Origin: Apium graveolens
Taxonomy: Eukaryota > Streptophyta > Magnoliopsida > Apiales > Apiaceae
Direction: 5' to 3'
Assembly: GCF_009905375.1 (NCBI RefSeq)
Contig: NW_027417518.1
Location: 62,001 to 126,000 of the forward strand
DNA: 64,000 nucleotides
Positions 12,001 to 23,187 of the stretch are shown here, piece by piece. Every line of letters begins with the position of its first letter. Within the stretch, counting starts at the first letter, position 1. The notes beneath the pieces are model-generated. The model was given only the letters and a program-made list of their open reading frames with translations. It did not search any database and had not been told where the DNA came from. The position numbers and the translations under genes were made by a program.

Positions 12001-12699
12001 GCCTATTAGCCAACAAATTAAGGTCTTTTTACTCACTAAAGGCTCTTTTGGAAGAGCTTTGAGACCCTCAAAAAACTTCTCTAGAGGCCTCACAGAGTTG
12101 TCCTCTGAAGATATTTCGAAAAGGATCACTCCCGTGGAACCAAATTTCGTAAGGACTAGAACGTCCACGAGAACGAGTTGGTTGGAGTGCATAAACATCC
12201 TGCAAGATAAGTTTAAGCAAATTTAGTGAAGCACAAGGCTTCCTAAAAAGGAAAATTCAGTAGAACATAGAGAGGTTAGCAAGAACGAGTATAGAACGTC
12301 CATCAGGATGAGTACAGAACGTTCGCTGAAACAACCGTAGCTGAACCCTGAGGAACTCAAAGGCAGCTTTAAAATTAATTCCATGGGCTATCAAGGACCA
12401 CAAGAGCATAGAAAGATTAGTAGAAACCTAGTACTCTTAGTGAGAAGTTAAAAAAAATGGGGGGTAGGAATCCCTGGGCAACCACCTCCAGGCCAACCAA
12501 GAACTGGCCGACCAGGAGGTGGCCGCCCAGAACCCTCTACCCCAAAATGGCGGAGCAGACCATTTTAGGGGCTTGAGGCCGAGCAGAGCCACCTGCCCCC
12601 GGAGGTTCTGCTCGACCCCGAGCCCCCTTTCGAAATTTTTTGAAAATATTCAAAAAAAATAAGAAAAATTCAAAAAAATTTTGAATTTTTTTAAATTTT

Positions 12700-13330
12700 C
12701 AGGATTTTGAGATTAAGCCCAGATTAGGGCCGATTAGTGAAATTAAGTCCCGGTTAGGGCCGATTAGTTTATATTAAGCATAATTACCCGAAGTTACGGA
12801 TAATTAGTTATTGGTATGATCAAATTAGCCCCGATAAGGGCCGTTTAACCCATTCACTCTTATAATTAGTATGAATTAGGGATAACTAGTATCTCATACA
12901 TACTGATTAGTCTTGATTAGCCCTAATTAGGGTCGATTAACCTCGATTAAGGCCAATTAGTGCATTATAGCTTAAAATTAGGCTCTTTTAAGCCTAATTC
13001 ACGACTTGCACATGGAAATTAGCCCCGATTAGGGCAAATTAGCCTCAATTAAGGCTAATTAGTGCATTATAGCTTAAAATTAGGCTCTTTAAGCCTAATT
13101 AGCGACTTGCACGTGGAAATTAGCCCCGATTAGGGTCGATTAGCCCCGATTAGGGCAAATTAGCCTCGATTAAGGCCAATTAGTGCATGATAGCTTAAAA
13201 TTAGGCTCTTTCAAGCCTAACTAGCGACTTGTAAATGGAAATTAGCTTCGATTAGGGTCGATTCACCCCGATTAGGGCCATTTAGCAGCTTTCACCCTAT
13301 ATTAACCTTGACGAAGGTTAAGGGGTTATA
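12700..13330 (+). repeat. GATTAGGGC-rich tandem repeat
   Basis: Short units built on GATTAGGGC(C/A)AATTAG and its partner CTAATTA, arranged in longer higher-order units. The marker TGCATTATAGCTTAAAATTA appears at 12961, 13063 and, as TGCATGATAG, at 13183, giving periods of about 102 and 120 bp. The array is internal to the gypsy element, not telomeric. Confidence 0.8.
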
Positions 13331-13472
13331 AATGCTCGATTTACAGTCCCGATTAGGACAGTTTAGTGTTGAACACCATTCAAATAGCCCCTACGTGGCC
13401 CTTAAGTGTGTATTCACACGCTAATAAGCCATTATAAATGTGTAGGTCGCTCCATACTTTAAGATAATGCGG

Positions 13473-13557
13473 CGATACCCATGAAGGGCCGATACCCATG
13501 AAGGGCCGATACCCATGAAGGGCCGATACCCATGAAGGGATGATACCCGAAAAGGGA
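13473..13557 (+). repeat. 17-bp tandem repeat
   Basis: CGATACCCATGAAGGGC occurs four times head-to-tail from 13473 (13490, 13507, 13524), followed by a degenerate fifth unit at 13541. Confidence 0.95.
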
Positions 13558-13620
13558 CAAAAGTACCCCGAGTCGCGATTAGACCATTATAACTTCCACG
13601 AAAACTTGAGCAGTATTCAC

Positions 13621-13637
13621 GGAACTTGGGGGGCAAA
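13621..13637 (+). other. Gypsy polypurine tract
   Basis: GGAACTTGGGGGGCAAA lies directly before the 3' LTR; the GGGGGG core is the expected plus-strand primer site. Confidence 0.7.
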
Positions 13638-14191
13638 TGATAGGGATAAAAATACGTCCTAAAGAAACATTAATATCGCATTAATTACATATGGGCTTCT
13701 TGTCCGAAAAGTCCAACACAGGCCTGTTTGGTCCAAGCTTCGTAGCAACCCCGTCTAGTTTAGGCTTCGTAACAGGCCTACGACGACCCAAGCAACCAAG
13801 GCCCACCGGCGGAGGTCATCCAAGTCCACGAATATGAGATATTCACGGACTAGGTCCAATAAGGCTGGAAGAGCATGTGATCTAAACAGATTCAAAGTCC
13901 TACATAGAACGTTTTGGATCCCCTTCCCCAAGAGGACTCCTATTCACCATCTAAGTTGGAGACTTATCCACCAAGTCTCCCAACAGAAGTGTAACCCAAG
14001 ACTCACCACTATATAAAGGGTTCTACCACTCAATCTAGAACTACGTCTTTTGGCTTGATTCTCTACAACACAGAGATACGTAGGCATCTTGCTAGGACCG
14101 ATAATCCCGAATGCAAGAGCAGCCATTAAAGCACGAAGCTCACCAACCCTAGCATTATATACTAAAGTAGACGGGTTTTTATTCCACAACA
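13638..14191 (+). repeat. Gypsy 3' LTR
   Basis: 554 bp partner of 3500-4059, with the same TGATA start and ACAACA end. It is followed by GTATG, the target-site duplication. It differs from the 5' LTR by many scattered substitutions, so the insertion is not recent. Confidence 0.93.
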
Positions 14192-14196
14192 GTATG

Positions 14197-14513
14197 TATG
14201 TAGGAAAAAGTGAATATTTATAAAAAGTGAATATTTCGGGAGCCCATAATCTAAAATAAACACAGCAAAACGGGTGCTCAAATATAGAGGGAGGAGAAAG
14301 GAGCAAGAAAACTAGAAGCGTGAGAGGAGAAAGTGAAAGGAGGAGCAAGGAGAAAGAGAACAAGAAATGGCGATTTGATGAAAGAGAAAAAAGGACCTTG
14401 GAATAAAGGTGAAGGAAGAGCTTCATACTCTAGACATACTCTAACCCGCTCTTTACATATTCTACAACTTGATAAGCACCATACTCTAACTATATATATA
14501 TATACATATATAT
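14197..14513. other. Short intergenic stretch, no gene seen
   Basis: Purine-rich sequence (GGAGGAGAAAGGAGCAAGAAAAC and similar) followed by a TATATA run. This is the DNA into which both the gypsy and the copia element inserted. No supported coding feature. Confidence 0.5.
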
Positions 14514-14822
14514 TGTTGGGTCTTAATCTAAACATGTCTTATTTTCTATTTATTTTATTTAATATTAGTTTGTGTATGAATAAACGAAGTGTACGTTGTA
14601 GTATCAGACTTGGTCTTATGTACTTGCTATTTAGTAGGAGTCCAGTTGAGTATACGTGGAGAAAAAACAGGTGAATATCCTTGGTCTTTAGGTGCTTTGA
14701 GTGTCAGTTATCTCATCTATAAGTTCTGTATTATTCACATAATTCAATAATAATCCCAGTTGTATTTTCATTTAGAAAACTATCAGCTTAATTCCTTCAT
14801 TATTAGTTTAATCTTAACATCA
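14514..14822 (+). repeat. Copia 5' LTR
   Basis: Starts TGTTGGGTCTTAATC and ends TTAACATCA, 309 bp. The preceding TATAT may be the target-site duplication, but the matching right end is missing. The primer site follows at once. Confidence 0.75.
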
Positions 14823-14834
14823 GGTATTAGAGCT
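14823..14834 (+). other. Copia primer binding site
   Basis: GGTATTAGAGCT directly follows the LTR. It is one change away from the GGTATCAGAGC sequence complementary to initiator tRNA-Met that is typical of plant copia elements. Confidence 0.7.
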
Positions 14835-14975
14835 TTCTTCCACCTGGTGAGCATTCTATTGACAAGCATGACAATTGAATCAAGTATGGGCAATGAAGGA
14901 CAAATCGGCCTAAGCTATCCCATATTGACGAGGACTAACTACACTCATTACACCATAAATAAACAACATCAACAC

Positions 14976-15365
14976 CAAGAAAATGTTACAACATGCCCAA
15001 AAAAGTGTTACCACAGCCAGAAAAAGGCCTAAGGTAACATAAAAATTAAGTTGCTTTTTTTGAGTTACCTTTGGCCCCTAAGGTAACATTCTTTTACCCT
15101 GATGCAACCTTGAATTTTATATTACAATAAGGTTCAAAGGTAACATCAAAGTATGTCTATAGTATCACACTATACATGTTACCTTTGCACTTAGAATTTG
15201 CAAAAAAAAAATGGGCCCCACATGTATGACCACTGTGGGCCTCACATGTGGGTCACCAAATCATTGTAACATTTTTCCCTACTATAAACGTTTTTATAAT
15301 AATTTATGTTATATTATACTAATTTGTTTGTAATATTGAAGTACCTAATGTAACATATTTCTCAA
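14976..15365. repeat. Sub-terminal GTAACAT repeats, left
   Basis: The motif (A)GGTAACAT or its complement ATGTTACC recurs near 14980, 15034, 15065, 15083, 15133, 15176 and 15350. The same motif is clustered at the other end, 19155-19310. In characterised CACTA elements such repeats bind the TNPA-like protein. Confidence 0.75.
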
Positions 15366-15510
15366 AAAAAATTGACATGATTTGTTTGTAAATTGAACAT
15401 GCGATAAACCTGTTTTTCATACAAGTCAATAAAATAAACAATTCAAACAACCAAACAAAGAATCTGTATGCATCTCCACGTTATTTAGCTCCAATTACGG
15501 TATTTAAGAA

Positions 15511-15603
15511 CATGATTATTCTTTGTTCTCCTTGAAAGAATCTGTATGCATCTCCTTATTTCATCATCTCTTCCGATTACTGGATCAAGCTTTCTTGACC
15601 TTG
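15511..15603 (-). pseudogene. Captured fragment of ClpB/Hsp101 chaperone
   Basis: Minus-strand translation gives [20 protein letters not shown] followed by RRTKNNHVL. This is the highly conserved start of the first AAA+ domain of ClpB/Hsp100 disaggregases, just before the Walker A motif. The sequence leaves the family right after NNHVL, so the ATP-binding loop is absent. It is joined in one reading frame to the D-cysteine desulfhydrase fragment on its upstream side. About 30 residues cannot form a working ATPase. Confidence 0.8.
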
Positions 15604-15713
15604 CCATACAAGTACATGGGAGTCTACCAGGGTGAATGAAAAGGACTCTTCTCCCTTCCCATTTGGTTGGATTCCCAGCCATCTGCTTTATCATTCCATA
15701 AGCAGCTTTTCCA
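15604..15713 (-). pseudogene. Captured fragment of D-cysteine desulfhydrase
   Basis: After a splice-like acceptor (CTTGTAG at 15714-15720) the minus strand reads [20 protein letters not shown] then [10 protein letters not shown]. This matches the C-terminal part of plant D-cysteine desulfhydrase, a PLP enzyme related to ACC deaminase, where the family motif is close to SGKAAYG and WEGRK(V/I)LF(I/V)HTGG. A frameshift follows the HPG before the ClpB junction. This is a last-exon fragment only. Confidence 0.75.
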
Positions 15714-16107
15714 CTACAAGTAACATATAATGTAAAAATTTCAGAAATCAAATAAATAGCCTTTGGTAAAACCACAACTGTCACAAAATTTAACAAGTAA
15801 TATTTTCATTTTACATTTTACTAAAATAGGCATTAGCTTATATCGACCAGTCTTTAAATATATAATCATAAGAAGCATCTACTATATTGATTTAGTTAGT
15901 GGTATATGTAAATTAATTTCTGGACAACTATATACTCTCTGCACAAGGCAACCTTGAAACCTATGAAATTTTAGTTCTTTTAAAAAAATAAATAGCCCTT
16001 TTTTCTTCATAATTTCTTCACAATTTATGCACTAAGAAATTCTAAAATTATATATTATAGTATAGTCAATAGTCCTGAATGCTTCAACAAAAATCAGCAA
16101 AACTTAC

Positions 16108-16962
<855 letters not shown>

Positions 16963-17448
16963 TTTCGTTTACTCTCTTGTATAAAAATCAAGGCTTATGA
17001 TTTGCTGATTGTTGATAACAAATAGCTGGTTCATATAAGAGGGGTTATGGGGAGTAGGAAAATAGCTGGTTTATATAACTTCGTGTTTGCACATTCATTT
17101 ATTTCAGTTTAGATTTTTATGGAGCAGGAGCACCTGCTCATTGACCAAAAACTACACTCCTGCATTAAAATTTAGTACCAAACTAGACAAGATTAATATT
17201 TTAAAATGTTCTAGTTGATAATCGGCTAATTGCGAGGCTGAAACTTTCCTGGTCTGGAGTCGTTAGCTGTACAACTAGGTACCTTCTCAGAACTGACAAA
17301 GTTTCAACTTCTTTCTAGTTTTAGCATTACTTTATATCCATATTTCAAGTGGAGTACAACTAGGTGATTTAGTAGGGAGGTAGAGGACATGAATTACTTT
17401 TTCTAGGTAGGTAATTAAGAGTTACAAAGAAAGACAACTAGAAATCAC

Positions 17449-17602
17449 CTTGCAACATAGAATGCTGAATTTTCCAGCATAAATAACTTATTGCTACAAC
17501 CAATGGCAAGAGCACCGCCTAAACCACCTTCACCGGTCAGAATTGATATTATTGGTACTTCCAGGCCAAACATAGCTCTCAAATTATATGCAATTGCTTC
17601 CC
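17449..17602 (-). pseudogene. Captured exon of accA (plastid ACCase alpha-CT)
   Basis: One exon with AG acceptor and GT donor (AAG/GTGATT). It reads [20 protein letters not shown], then [19 protein letters not shown] and [11 protein letters not shown]. This is the conserved core of the carboxyltransferase alpha subunit of acetyl-CoA carboxylase; the family usually has GEGGSGGALAIG, so one Ser is Leu here. The rest of the gene is absent. Confidence 0.88.
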
Positions 17603-18003
17603 CTGCATTCTATTTTTAGATATGAATATACTTTTTATGACGCACAAATCTCCTAAATACTCCGAGACAGCCCTTAAATTACTAACCTGGATTCCGGCTT
17701 CTCAATATACTACAATCTTTGACTAACAATATTCAGGTAAGACATATTATCAAATACATTAAAATGGAATACAACTACACTTTTCTTTAATCCTCTGCTT
17801 ACCCAACCACTAATCACAACTACAAACATATAAATGATTTCATTAATATCCTAAATTAGGTACTACCATCCAAAACTATTAGCTTGAATTTACTTACACC
17901 GTTACAATAAAACAAACTGACATATAAAGACTAACATATGCATATATTGAATTGATTAACAGAATATACAGAAATAAAAACCCGAAAAGTTACGAAAAAC
18001 TAC

Positions 18004-18122
18004 CTTTAGAGAAAACAGGGGTTTGTCTCCAGCACCTATATATAGAATCAATTGAAAACATATACAAAATGATAATTAGCAACAAACATCTATACACACA
18101 TAATTACATACCAATAATGTAT

Positions 18123-18164
<42 letters not shown>

Positions 18165-18242
18165 GATTCTGGTGAAACGAACACCACTCGAAAGCGGAGA
18201 TATTGAGAACGAGCTTCGGAACCTTGATCTCTCTCATTGGAT
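18004..18242 (-). pseudogene. Captured fragment of ribosomal protein L11 (uL5)
   Basis: The minus strand from 18242 reads KLANPMREIKVPKLVLNISA, the N-terminus of 60S RPL11, after a splice-like acceptor. A second block (18035-18004) corresponds to the next exon: GTGCTGGAG, then a short internal deletion, then AAACCCCTGTTTTCTCTAAAG at a GTA donor. In between lie an intron remnant and a (TA)n run. The fragment is too short to function. Confidence 0.75.
18125..18161. repeat. (AT)n microsatellite
   Basis: Uninterrupted AT dinucleotide run of about 37 bp inside the RPL11-derived intron. Confidence 0.98.
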
Positions 18243-18295
18243 TTGCTAATTTTCTATCGGACGCAAATTATTATGTACACATTTAAACAATTAAA

Positions 18296-19150
18296 TTAAA
18301 ATTGAGATAAAATTAAGATGTAATTTGTAATTAGAGCAATGAGTTGTGTGATTTTACGTACCATTCCGATGTTGAGACAATGAGATTGGCGAAGCGGTGG
18401 CGAAACGAGACGATGGAGAAGATGTGGAACCCTGTCGCTTTTACCATTGAAACAGACCACCAATCTCCGCAAGCATCTACAAACAAATAAACATATAAAA
18501 AACAATAACACACAAAAACCCTAGTTATAAAATCCAGTTTGGAAAAATACCCTAATTCAGACACCCGATTGTAGAAGAAGAACCGATTATAAAATAAGAA
18601 GACCCGATATTAGTGAAGCCCCAAACCAATTATTTTGAGAAACAAGAAGACCCGGTTGAATCCTTCTACAGTGAAGCCCCGACTTATAATTTATTTTGAA
18701 ATCCCAAATCTATAATTGTTCAATTGGAAACTGAGAGATACCGAGAGAAAGATATGTTTAGACTAATAGAAACCCTAGCTCGAGTCCAATTAGCCACTAG
18801 GAGAGACAGAATGAGAAAGAGAGAATGAGGGGGAATGAGAGAGAATGAGAGGGAGATAAGATATGTCTGAAATTTTACCGCCTCTCCGAAAATTTTGAGC
18901 CCGCCCGATTGAAAGCCCAGCTAATTTCATTTCTTTTTTAATAAATTTTAAGTTTTAATAGTGTTTAAATTTTTTATTGATAAAAAATTATCAATTATTA
19001 ATTAATACAGTTTATAAAAATAAAAAAAAAATTATCAATCTTAACTAATAATAATATTTTTGCTTAATTATATTATAAAAATTGATTAATTTTCATGTCA
19101 AATAATTATATATATTTAATTGTTTATAAAATGTACTACTTTTTTATCCA
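18296..19150. other. Pack-CACTA right interior, no further gene identified
   Basis: Minus-strand frames with splice-like edges occur at 18330-18564, possibly the 5' leader of the captured RPL11 gene. From 18780 a GAGAGAATGAGA-rich stretch is followed by very AT-rich DNA. I recognise no protein family here. Confidence 0.4.
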
Positions 19151-20263
19151 TTAATACCCTATTGTAACATAAATTCCTACATGTTACTCGTATGTAACAC
19201 TTTGAATCTATAGTAACATGTTATAAAGGCTATGGTAACATCAAAAATACTACATTGCGGTAGGCTAAGATGAGCATACCTAAGGTAACATAATTTTGTA
19301 ACATGCACGATTAAACAATTTCGATAGGCCATCTATGGTGTAGTGACTGCATGGGCTATAAAGATAAGATCTTATATGCAAACATACGATGTGTGGGATG
19401 CAATGGAGCCCAAAGATCTATTGGCCAACGTGGACGATAAGATCGATAAACGAGCTTTGGCCATAATCTATCAAGGTATCCCAGAAGACCTAACGTTGAC
19501 ACTTGCAGAGTGAAAAATAGCTAAAGATGCTCGGGGATCGATTAATACACTATCATTGGGTGCAGAGAAGGTTAAGATGGCTAAGGCTCAAACTCTTAAA
19601 GCTGAGTTTGAGTCCTTAAACATGAAGGATTCGGAGAATTTAGACAATTTCTGCATGAAATTAAATGGCATGGATGCAAACATCAGGGCACTTGGAGAGA
19701 TAATTGGAGAAGAGTATGTTGTTAAAAAGCTTCTAAAGGCGGTTCCAACCAAGTTTCTACAAATTGCTTCAGCCATTGAGCAATTTGGAAATCTGGGAAT
19801 GATGTCAGTTGAGGAAGTAATTGGTTCTCTACAGGCACATAAGAAACAGTTATCTGGACAGGTAAATAGAAAAGAAGAACAACAACTCTTATTGACGGAG
19901 GAGGAATGGTCAAAATATGAGAATAATAGTGGAAAACTCTTTCTTACACGCGATAAATGGCTGAATAAATCAAATCGAGGAGGGTCACAGTTTGGAAACG
20001 ATTATCATCAGGGAAGAGATAGTCAAGGTGGATGTGATAGAGTTGACAGAAGAAAAATTAAATGCTTCAATCGTGGAGCTTATGGACATTTTGGGGCTGA
20101 ATGTAGAAAACCAAGAAGGAACAGCCTGCAACGAGGAGAAGCTAACCTCACACAAATAAATGACGACGAACCTGCACTTTTGATGGTTATGAATGAAATT
20201 TGTGTAGATGAAGTAATACTTTTAATTGAAGGTGTGCGCTCTAACACAAAGGAAATAGAGGAG

Positions 20264-20355
20264 AATACTTGGTACCTACACAATGGGGCTAGTAACCACA
20301 TGACTGGGCGTCATGATAAATTTGAAAAATTAGACAAATCGGTGAGAGGACAGGT
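20264..20355 (+). pseudogene. Copia protease start, truncated, D-to-H
   Basis: The protease begins with WYLHNGASNHMTG, where the homologous copia at 48498 has WYLDNGASNHMTG. The catalytic Asp is therefore His here. Coding stops where the next CACTA element begins at 20356. Confidence 0.75.
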
Positions 20356-20710
20356 CACTACAAGAATAATGTCAATAGAAATCACAAATTAGACATCGGT
20401 TAACTTTGCCACGGATGTTAAAAGAAGTATTGACATCACCCCATGTTTTTGTGATGTCTTTGTTCTTTGTAGACATCGGTTATAATTAAACCGATGTCTA
20501 AAATTCACCTAATATAAATAATTTCGCGTTCACCTTTTCTTTCCCCCATAGTCAAATTTTCATTCAGTTTTAGTTCTAAATTCCCCCGAATCCTAAAATT
20601 TTCCCCCTTAACCAAATTTCCGTTCCCTCCAAATCAATATACAGACACAAAATCAAAACAAAAACAAAAAACTAAAAAATCAAAACTAAAATCTATAAAA
20701 CAGTAAACTG

Positions 20711-20960
20711 TTCTCTCTCTCTAACCCCTCTCTCTCTCGAACCTCTCTCTATCTCGAACCTCTCTCTCTCGATCGAACCTCTCTCCCCTCACAATCTCTC
20801 TGAACTCTGACCATCATCTCACCATCACAATCTCTCGAACCTCTCTCTCTCTCGAACCTCTCTCTCTCGAACCTGTCTCTGGAACCTCTCTTTCTCTCTC
20901 TCTCTATGAACCTCTCTCTACTCTCAATCTCACCGTTAAACCTCTTTCAGTTAACCTCTC
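20711..20960 (+). repeat. CT-rich low-complexity leader
   Basis: TCTCTCTC runs interspersed with CGAACC, making an irregular CGAACCTCTCTCT repeat of about 13 bp. It probably lies in the 5' leader of the Ulp1-like gene, followed by GT donor-like and intron-like sequence. Confidence 0.75.
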
Positions 20961-21415
20961 TACTTCGGTAAGTGTTGTATCTACTTGAATCGAGCTGGTC
21001 TTCTCTACATGAAGACCGGTTTTAAAAGATGAGGATTTTTGAATTTGAAACCGTAATTTTATAAATTGGGGTTTTTTCTAATTCGAAACCCTCATTATTT
21101 TTAATTAATTTAGTGTCTAAACTTGTTGCTAATAATTTTCTTCTTGTTGTATACAGGACCTAATCTGAGAAAAAGATTTAAAAACTATCGGGGTCAGTAT
21201 CCTGGTTCGATGTGAGCCGGACGTGTTTGGACACGAAAAAACAATTTATTTTTGCATGAGAATATTGTGTCTTTATTGGTGTTTGAAATGTCGGGCCAAG
21301 CAGTAGTTGCATGTTACATGGCGTAAGTTACCTTTTTTTCTTTTTAATGATCATTTCTTTTTAATGGTTGTAATTTTACAGAACTTGCATTTTAATATCA
21401 GCACTCTTTCGATAG

Positions 21416-22316
21416 GCACTTGCATTCAGAGATTAGTGAAATACCAAAAGTGGTGGAGACATTTTCTTTTATTGATCCCGGATCCACATATCAGGTAAAT
21501 GCTGATTTTAAAGCATACATTTTAAACCGATTGAGAGAGGGTAACCCGGATCGCCAATTCTATCTTCCGCATAATCAGAAGTAAGTACTTATTGTAATAC
21601 TGAAAATTAAAAACATGGATAGTACAGTACAAACTTCTATGTGATGTGTCCTATCTATCTTTGTTTTTTTGTGAAAATAGTATGCATTGGATTTTGGTCG
21701 TTATCTGGGAAGGGGAAATATATATTCTGAATCCACTACCTCACCTGATAAAATTTCCAGAACTAGAAAAGGCGTTGTCAAGGTTAATTTTTATTAACGT
21801 AACAGGTTGGTATAATTGCATATTCATTTCTGTACATTGTATGCGATTTTATGTTTTTTATGCAGGGCTTTGAAAAGTTACAACTCTGAAACCGGTTAGG
21901 GCAACAATATGGCCAAGGCAAAGTATCTTAGTGTAAGTATAATAGATCGAGTACCTAATATTTGTGCTTAATATATATAATTTATTTGACATGCCTGATT
22001 TGTCTTTCAATTAATAAAATAGGGATCTCCCAAATAACCTGGTGGGATTGAATGTGCGTATGTAATAATGCAATACATGAAAGAAATTATCGATGATGAC
22101 AAGTTGAATTTTGCTAAAAAGGTATTACTTTGACGCTTCCAGTTTGCTATATACTGAGATATGGTTACTTTTCGATATGGTTACTTTTCATTCATGTACT
22201 GAATTTTGTTTGTTTGGAATTTGTACTGGTTGGCCAAGACTTGATCGTGTTACAGCATTGAACAACTAGATGAAGTTCGCATTGAGGCTCTACAGTTCAT
22301 CCAAGAGCATATCTGA
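21416..22316 (+). pseudogene. Ulp1-like C48 protease gene of a CACTA element, decayed
   Basis: Ulp1 proteases cleave SUMO-like proteins; plant CACTA elements often carry related genes. Exons follow GT-AG rules: a block to 21580 ending LNRLREGNPDRQFYLPHNQ; 21681-21782 with MHWILVVIWEGEIYILNPLP; 21866-21950; 22023-22122 with GGIECAYVIMQYMKEIIDDD; and a last block ending EVRIEALQFIQEHI at TGA 22314-22316. The catalytic His (HW) and Cys (IEC) are present, but the expected Asp of YxLDPL is Asn. In-frame stops lie at 21897-21899 and 22035-22037. Upstream exons are not recognisable. Confidence 0.8.
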
Positions 22317-22473
22317 TCATTTCTTGTACTCAAGGTCTTTTCTTTTGCATACATTTGGAAATTTAGACAGTTAGGTGTAGTAAGAATGTAAGTCTATGAA
22401 TGTTGGGGTTGGTGTATAGTTTTGCAAATTTTGGGGGTTGTACATTTGATAATGTAGATTCTGTAGTTTTTGA

Positions 22474-22900
22474 CACTACACCATAGAATGCATATAGCAG
22501 CAACAAAAATTTATTGCCTAAAGGGCTTTTTATGTTGCAGTAGAAAGTATGGCAACAAATATGGAAAATTTTGGCGTTGCATCCGATGGTGATGCAATAG
22601 GGGTCCTATAACAACGTTTTGAGCCATGTATAGCAACAACACAACCTCATTGCAGTAGACAATATATAGCAACAAAATATTTTTTACAGTAACACAGTAA
22701 AATCATTGCAATAGATGTTTTTGTCTGCTAAATAACCAGCTTAAGGCAACATTAACTGGTCCTATTGTAATGAATTTTAGGTCAAATTTAACAAATATTG
22801 CAACAAAATTTGAACCAACTTCAATATTTTATGGCTGATGTAATTTTGAACGGTAACGAATTTGGACATAATTGCAACAGTATTTTAAAAAAAAATTGAA
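22474..22900. repeat. Left TIR and sub-terminal TTGCAAC repeats
   Basis: CACTACACCATAGAATGC, then repeated (A)GCAACAA, TTGCAGTAG and GCAATAG motifs near 22498, 22537, 22560, 22625, 22657, 22675, 22709 and 22745. The right end has matching motifs at 29660-29820. Confidence 0.75.
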
Positions 22901-23187
22901 AGGAACTGTTTGTAAAATATACTAGCCATGCATTTTTTATGCCACAAAACCAAGCAATTGTCATTCAAAAGTACCATGACCAAATTAAAAGCAGCTCTCA
23001 GGCTGTCCCAACATCATCCTTACAAACATTCATAATTTAAGTCTATTTGAAAATACCAATAGCTAGCTACACCAAATTCGCGAGAGAATTTAGTCGCACA
23101 CAACTAAACCAAATTCGAGTTCGAATTTAACAAAAGAAGCTAGCTATAGCAAACTGCAGATAACTTAAAGATAAATTAAAGTAAACA

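Larger units (their letters stand above)
9677..13620 (+). other. Gypsy 3' non-coding region
   Basis: About 3.9 kb between integrase and the 3' LTR. No protein family is recognisable; the open frames seen on both strands are short and lack family motifs. Long 3' untranslated regions are usual in Tat-lineage elements. Three tandem arrays are embedded (about 11597-12000, 12700-13330 and 13473-13557), along with an A/T-run stretch at 12637-12705. Confidence 0.75.
3500..14191 (+). mobile_element. Full-length Ty3/gypsy element, Tat lineage, decayed
   Basis: A 10.7 kb LTR retrotransposon. Two LTRs (3500-4059 and 13638-14191) both begin TGATA and end ACAACA. The host pentamer GTATG flanks both sides (3495-3499 and 14192-14196), a perfect target-site duplication. 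Between the LTRs lie a primer binding site, gag, protease, reverse transcriptase, RNase H, a second archaeal-type RNase H, integrase, about 4 kb of 3' non-coding DNA and a polypurine tract. The second RNase H and long 3' tail are hallmarks of the Tat/Retand/Ogre lineage. Stops and frameshifts in every domain make the copy inactive. Confidence 0.95.

Noticed and set aside
12700..13330. TTAGGG-like repeats resembling telomeric DNA
   Set aside because: The plant telomere unit is TTTAGGG in tandem. Here the motif is GATTAGGGC in longer, irregular units inside a retrotransposon.
13421..13636. Minus-strand frame with repeated GYRPFMGIGPSW-like peptide
   Set aside because: It is the translation of the 17-bp tandem repeat in the gypsy 3' region, with no family similarity.
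18296..18564. A sixth captured gene fragment in the Pack-CACTA
   Set aside because: The frames have splice-like edges, but I could match no family. The stretch may simply be the leader and first intron of the RPL11-derived piece.
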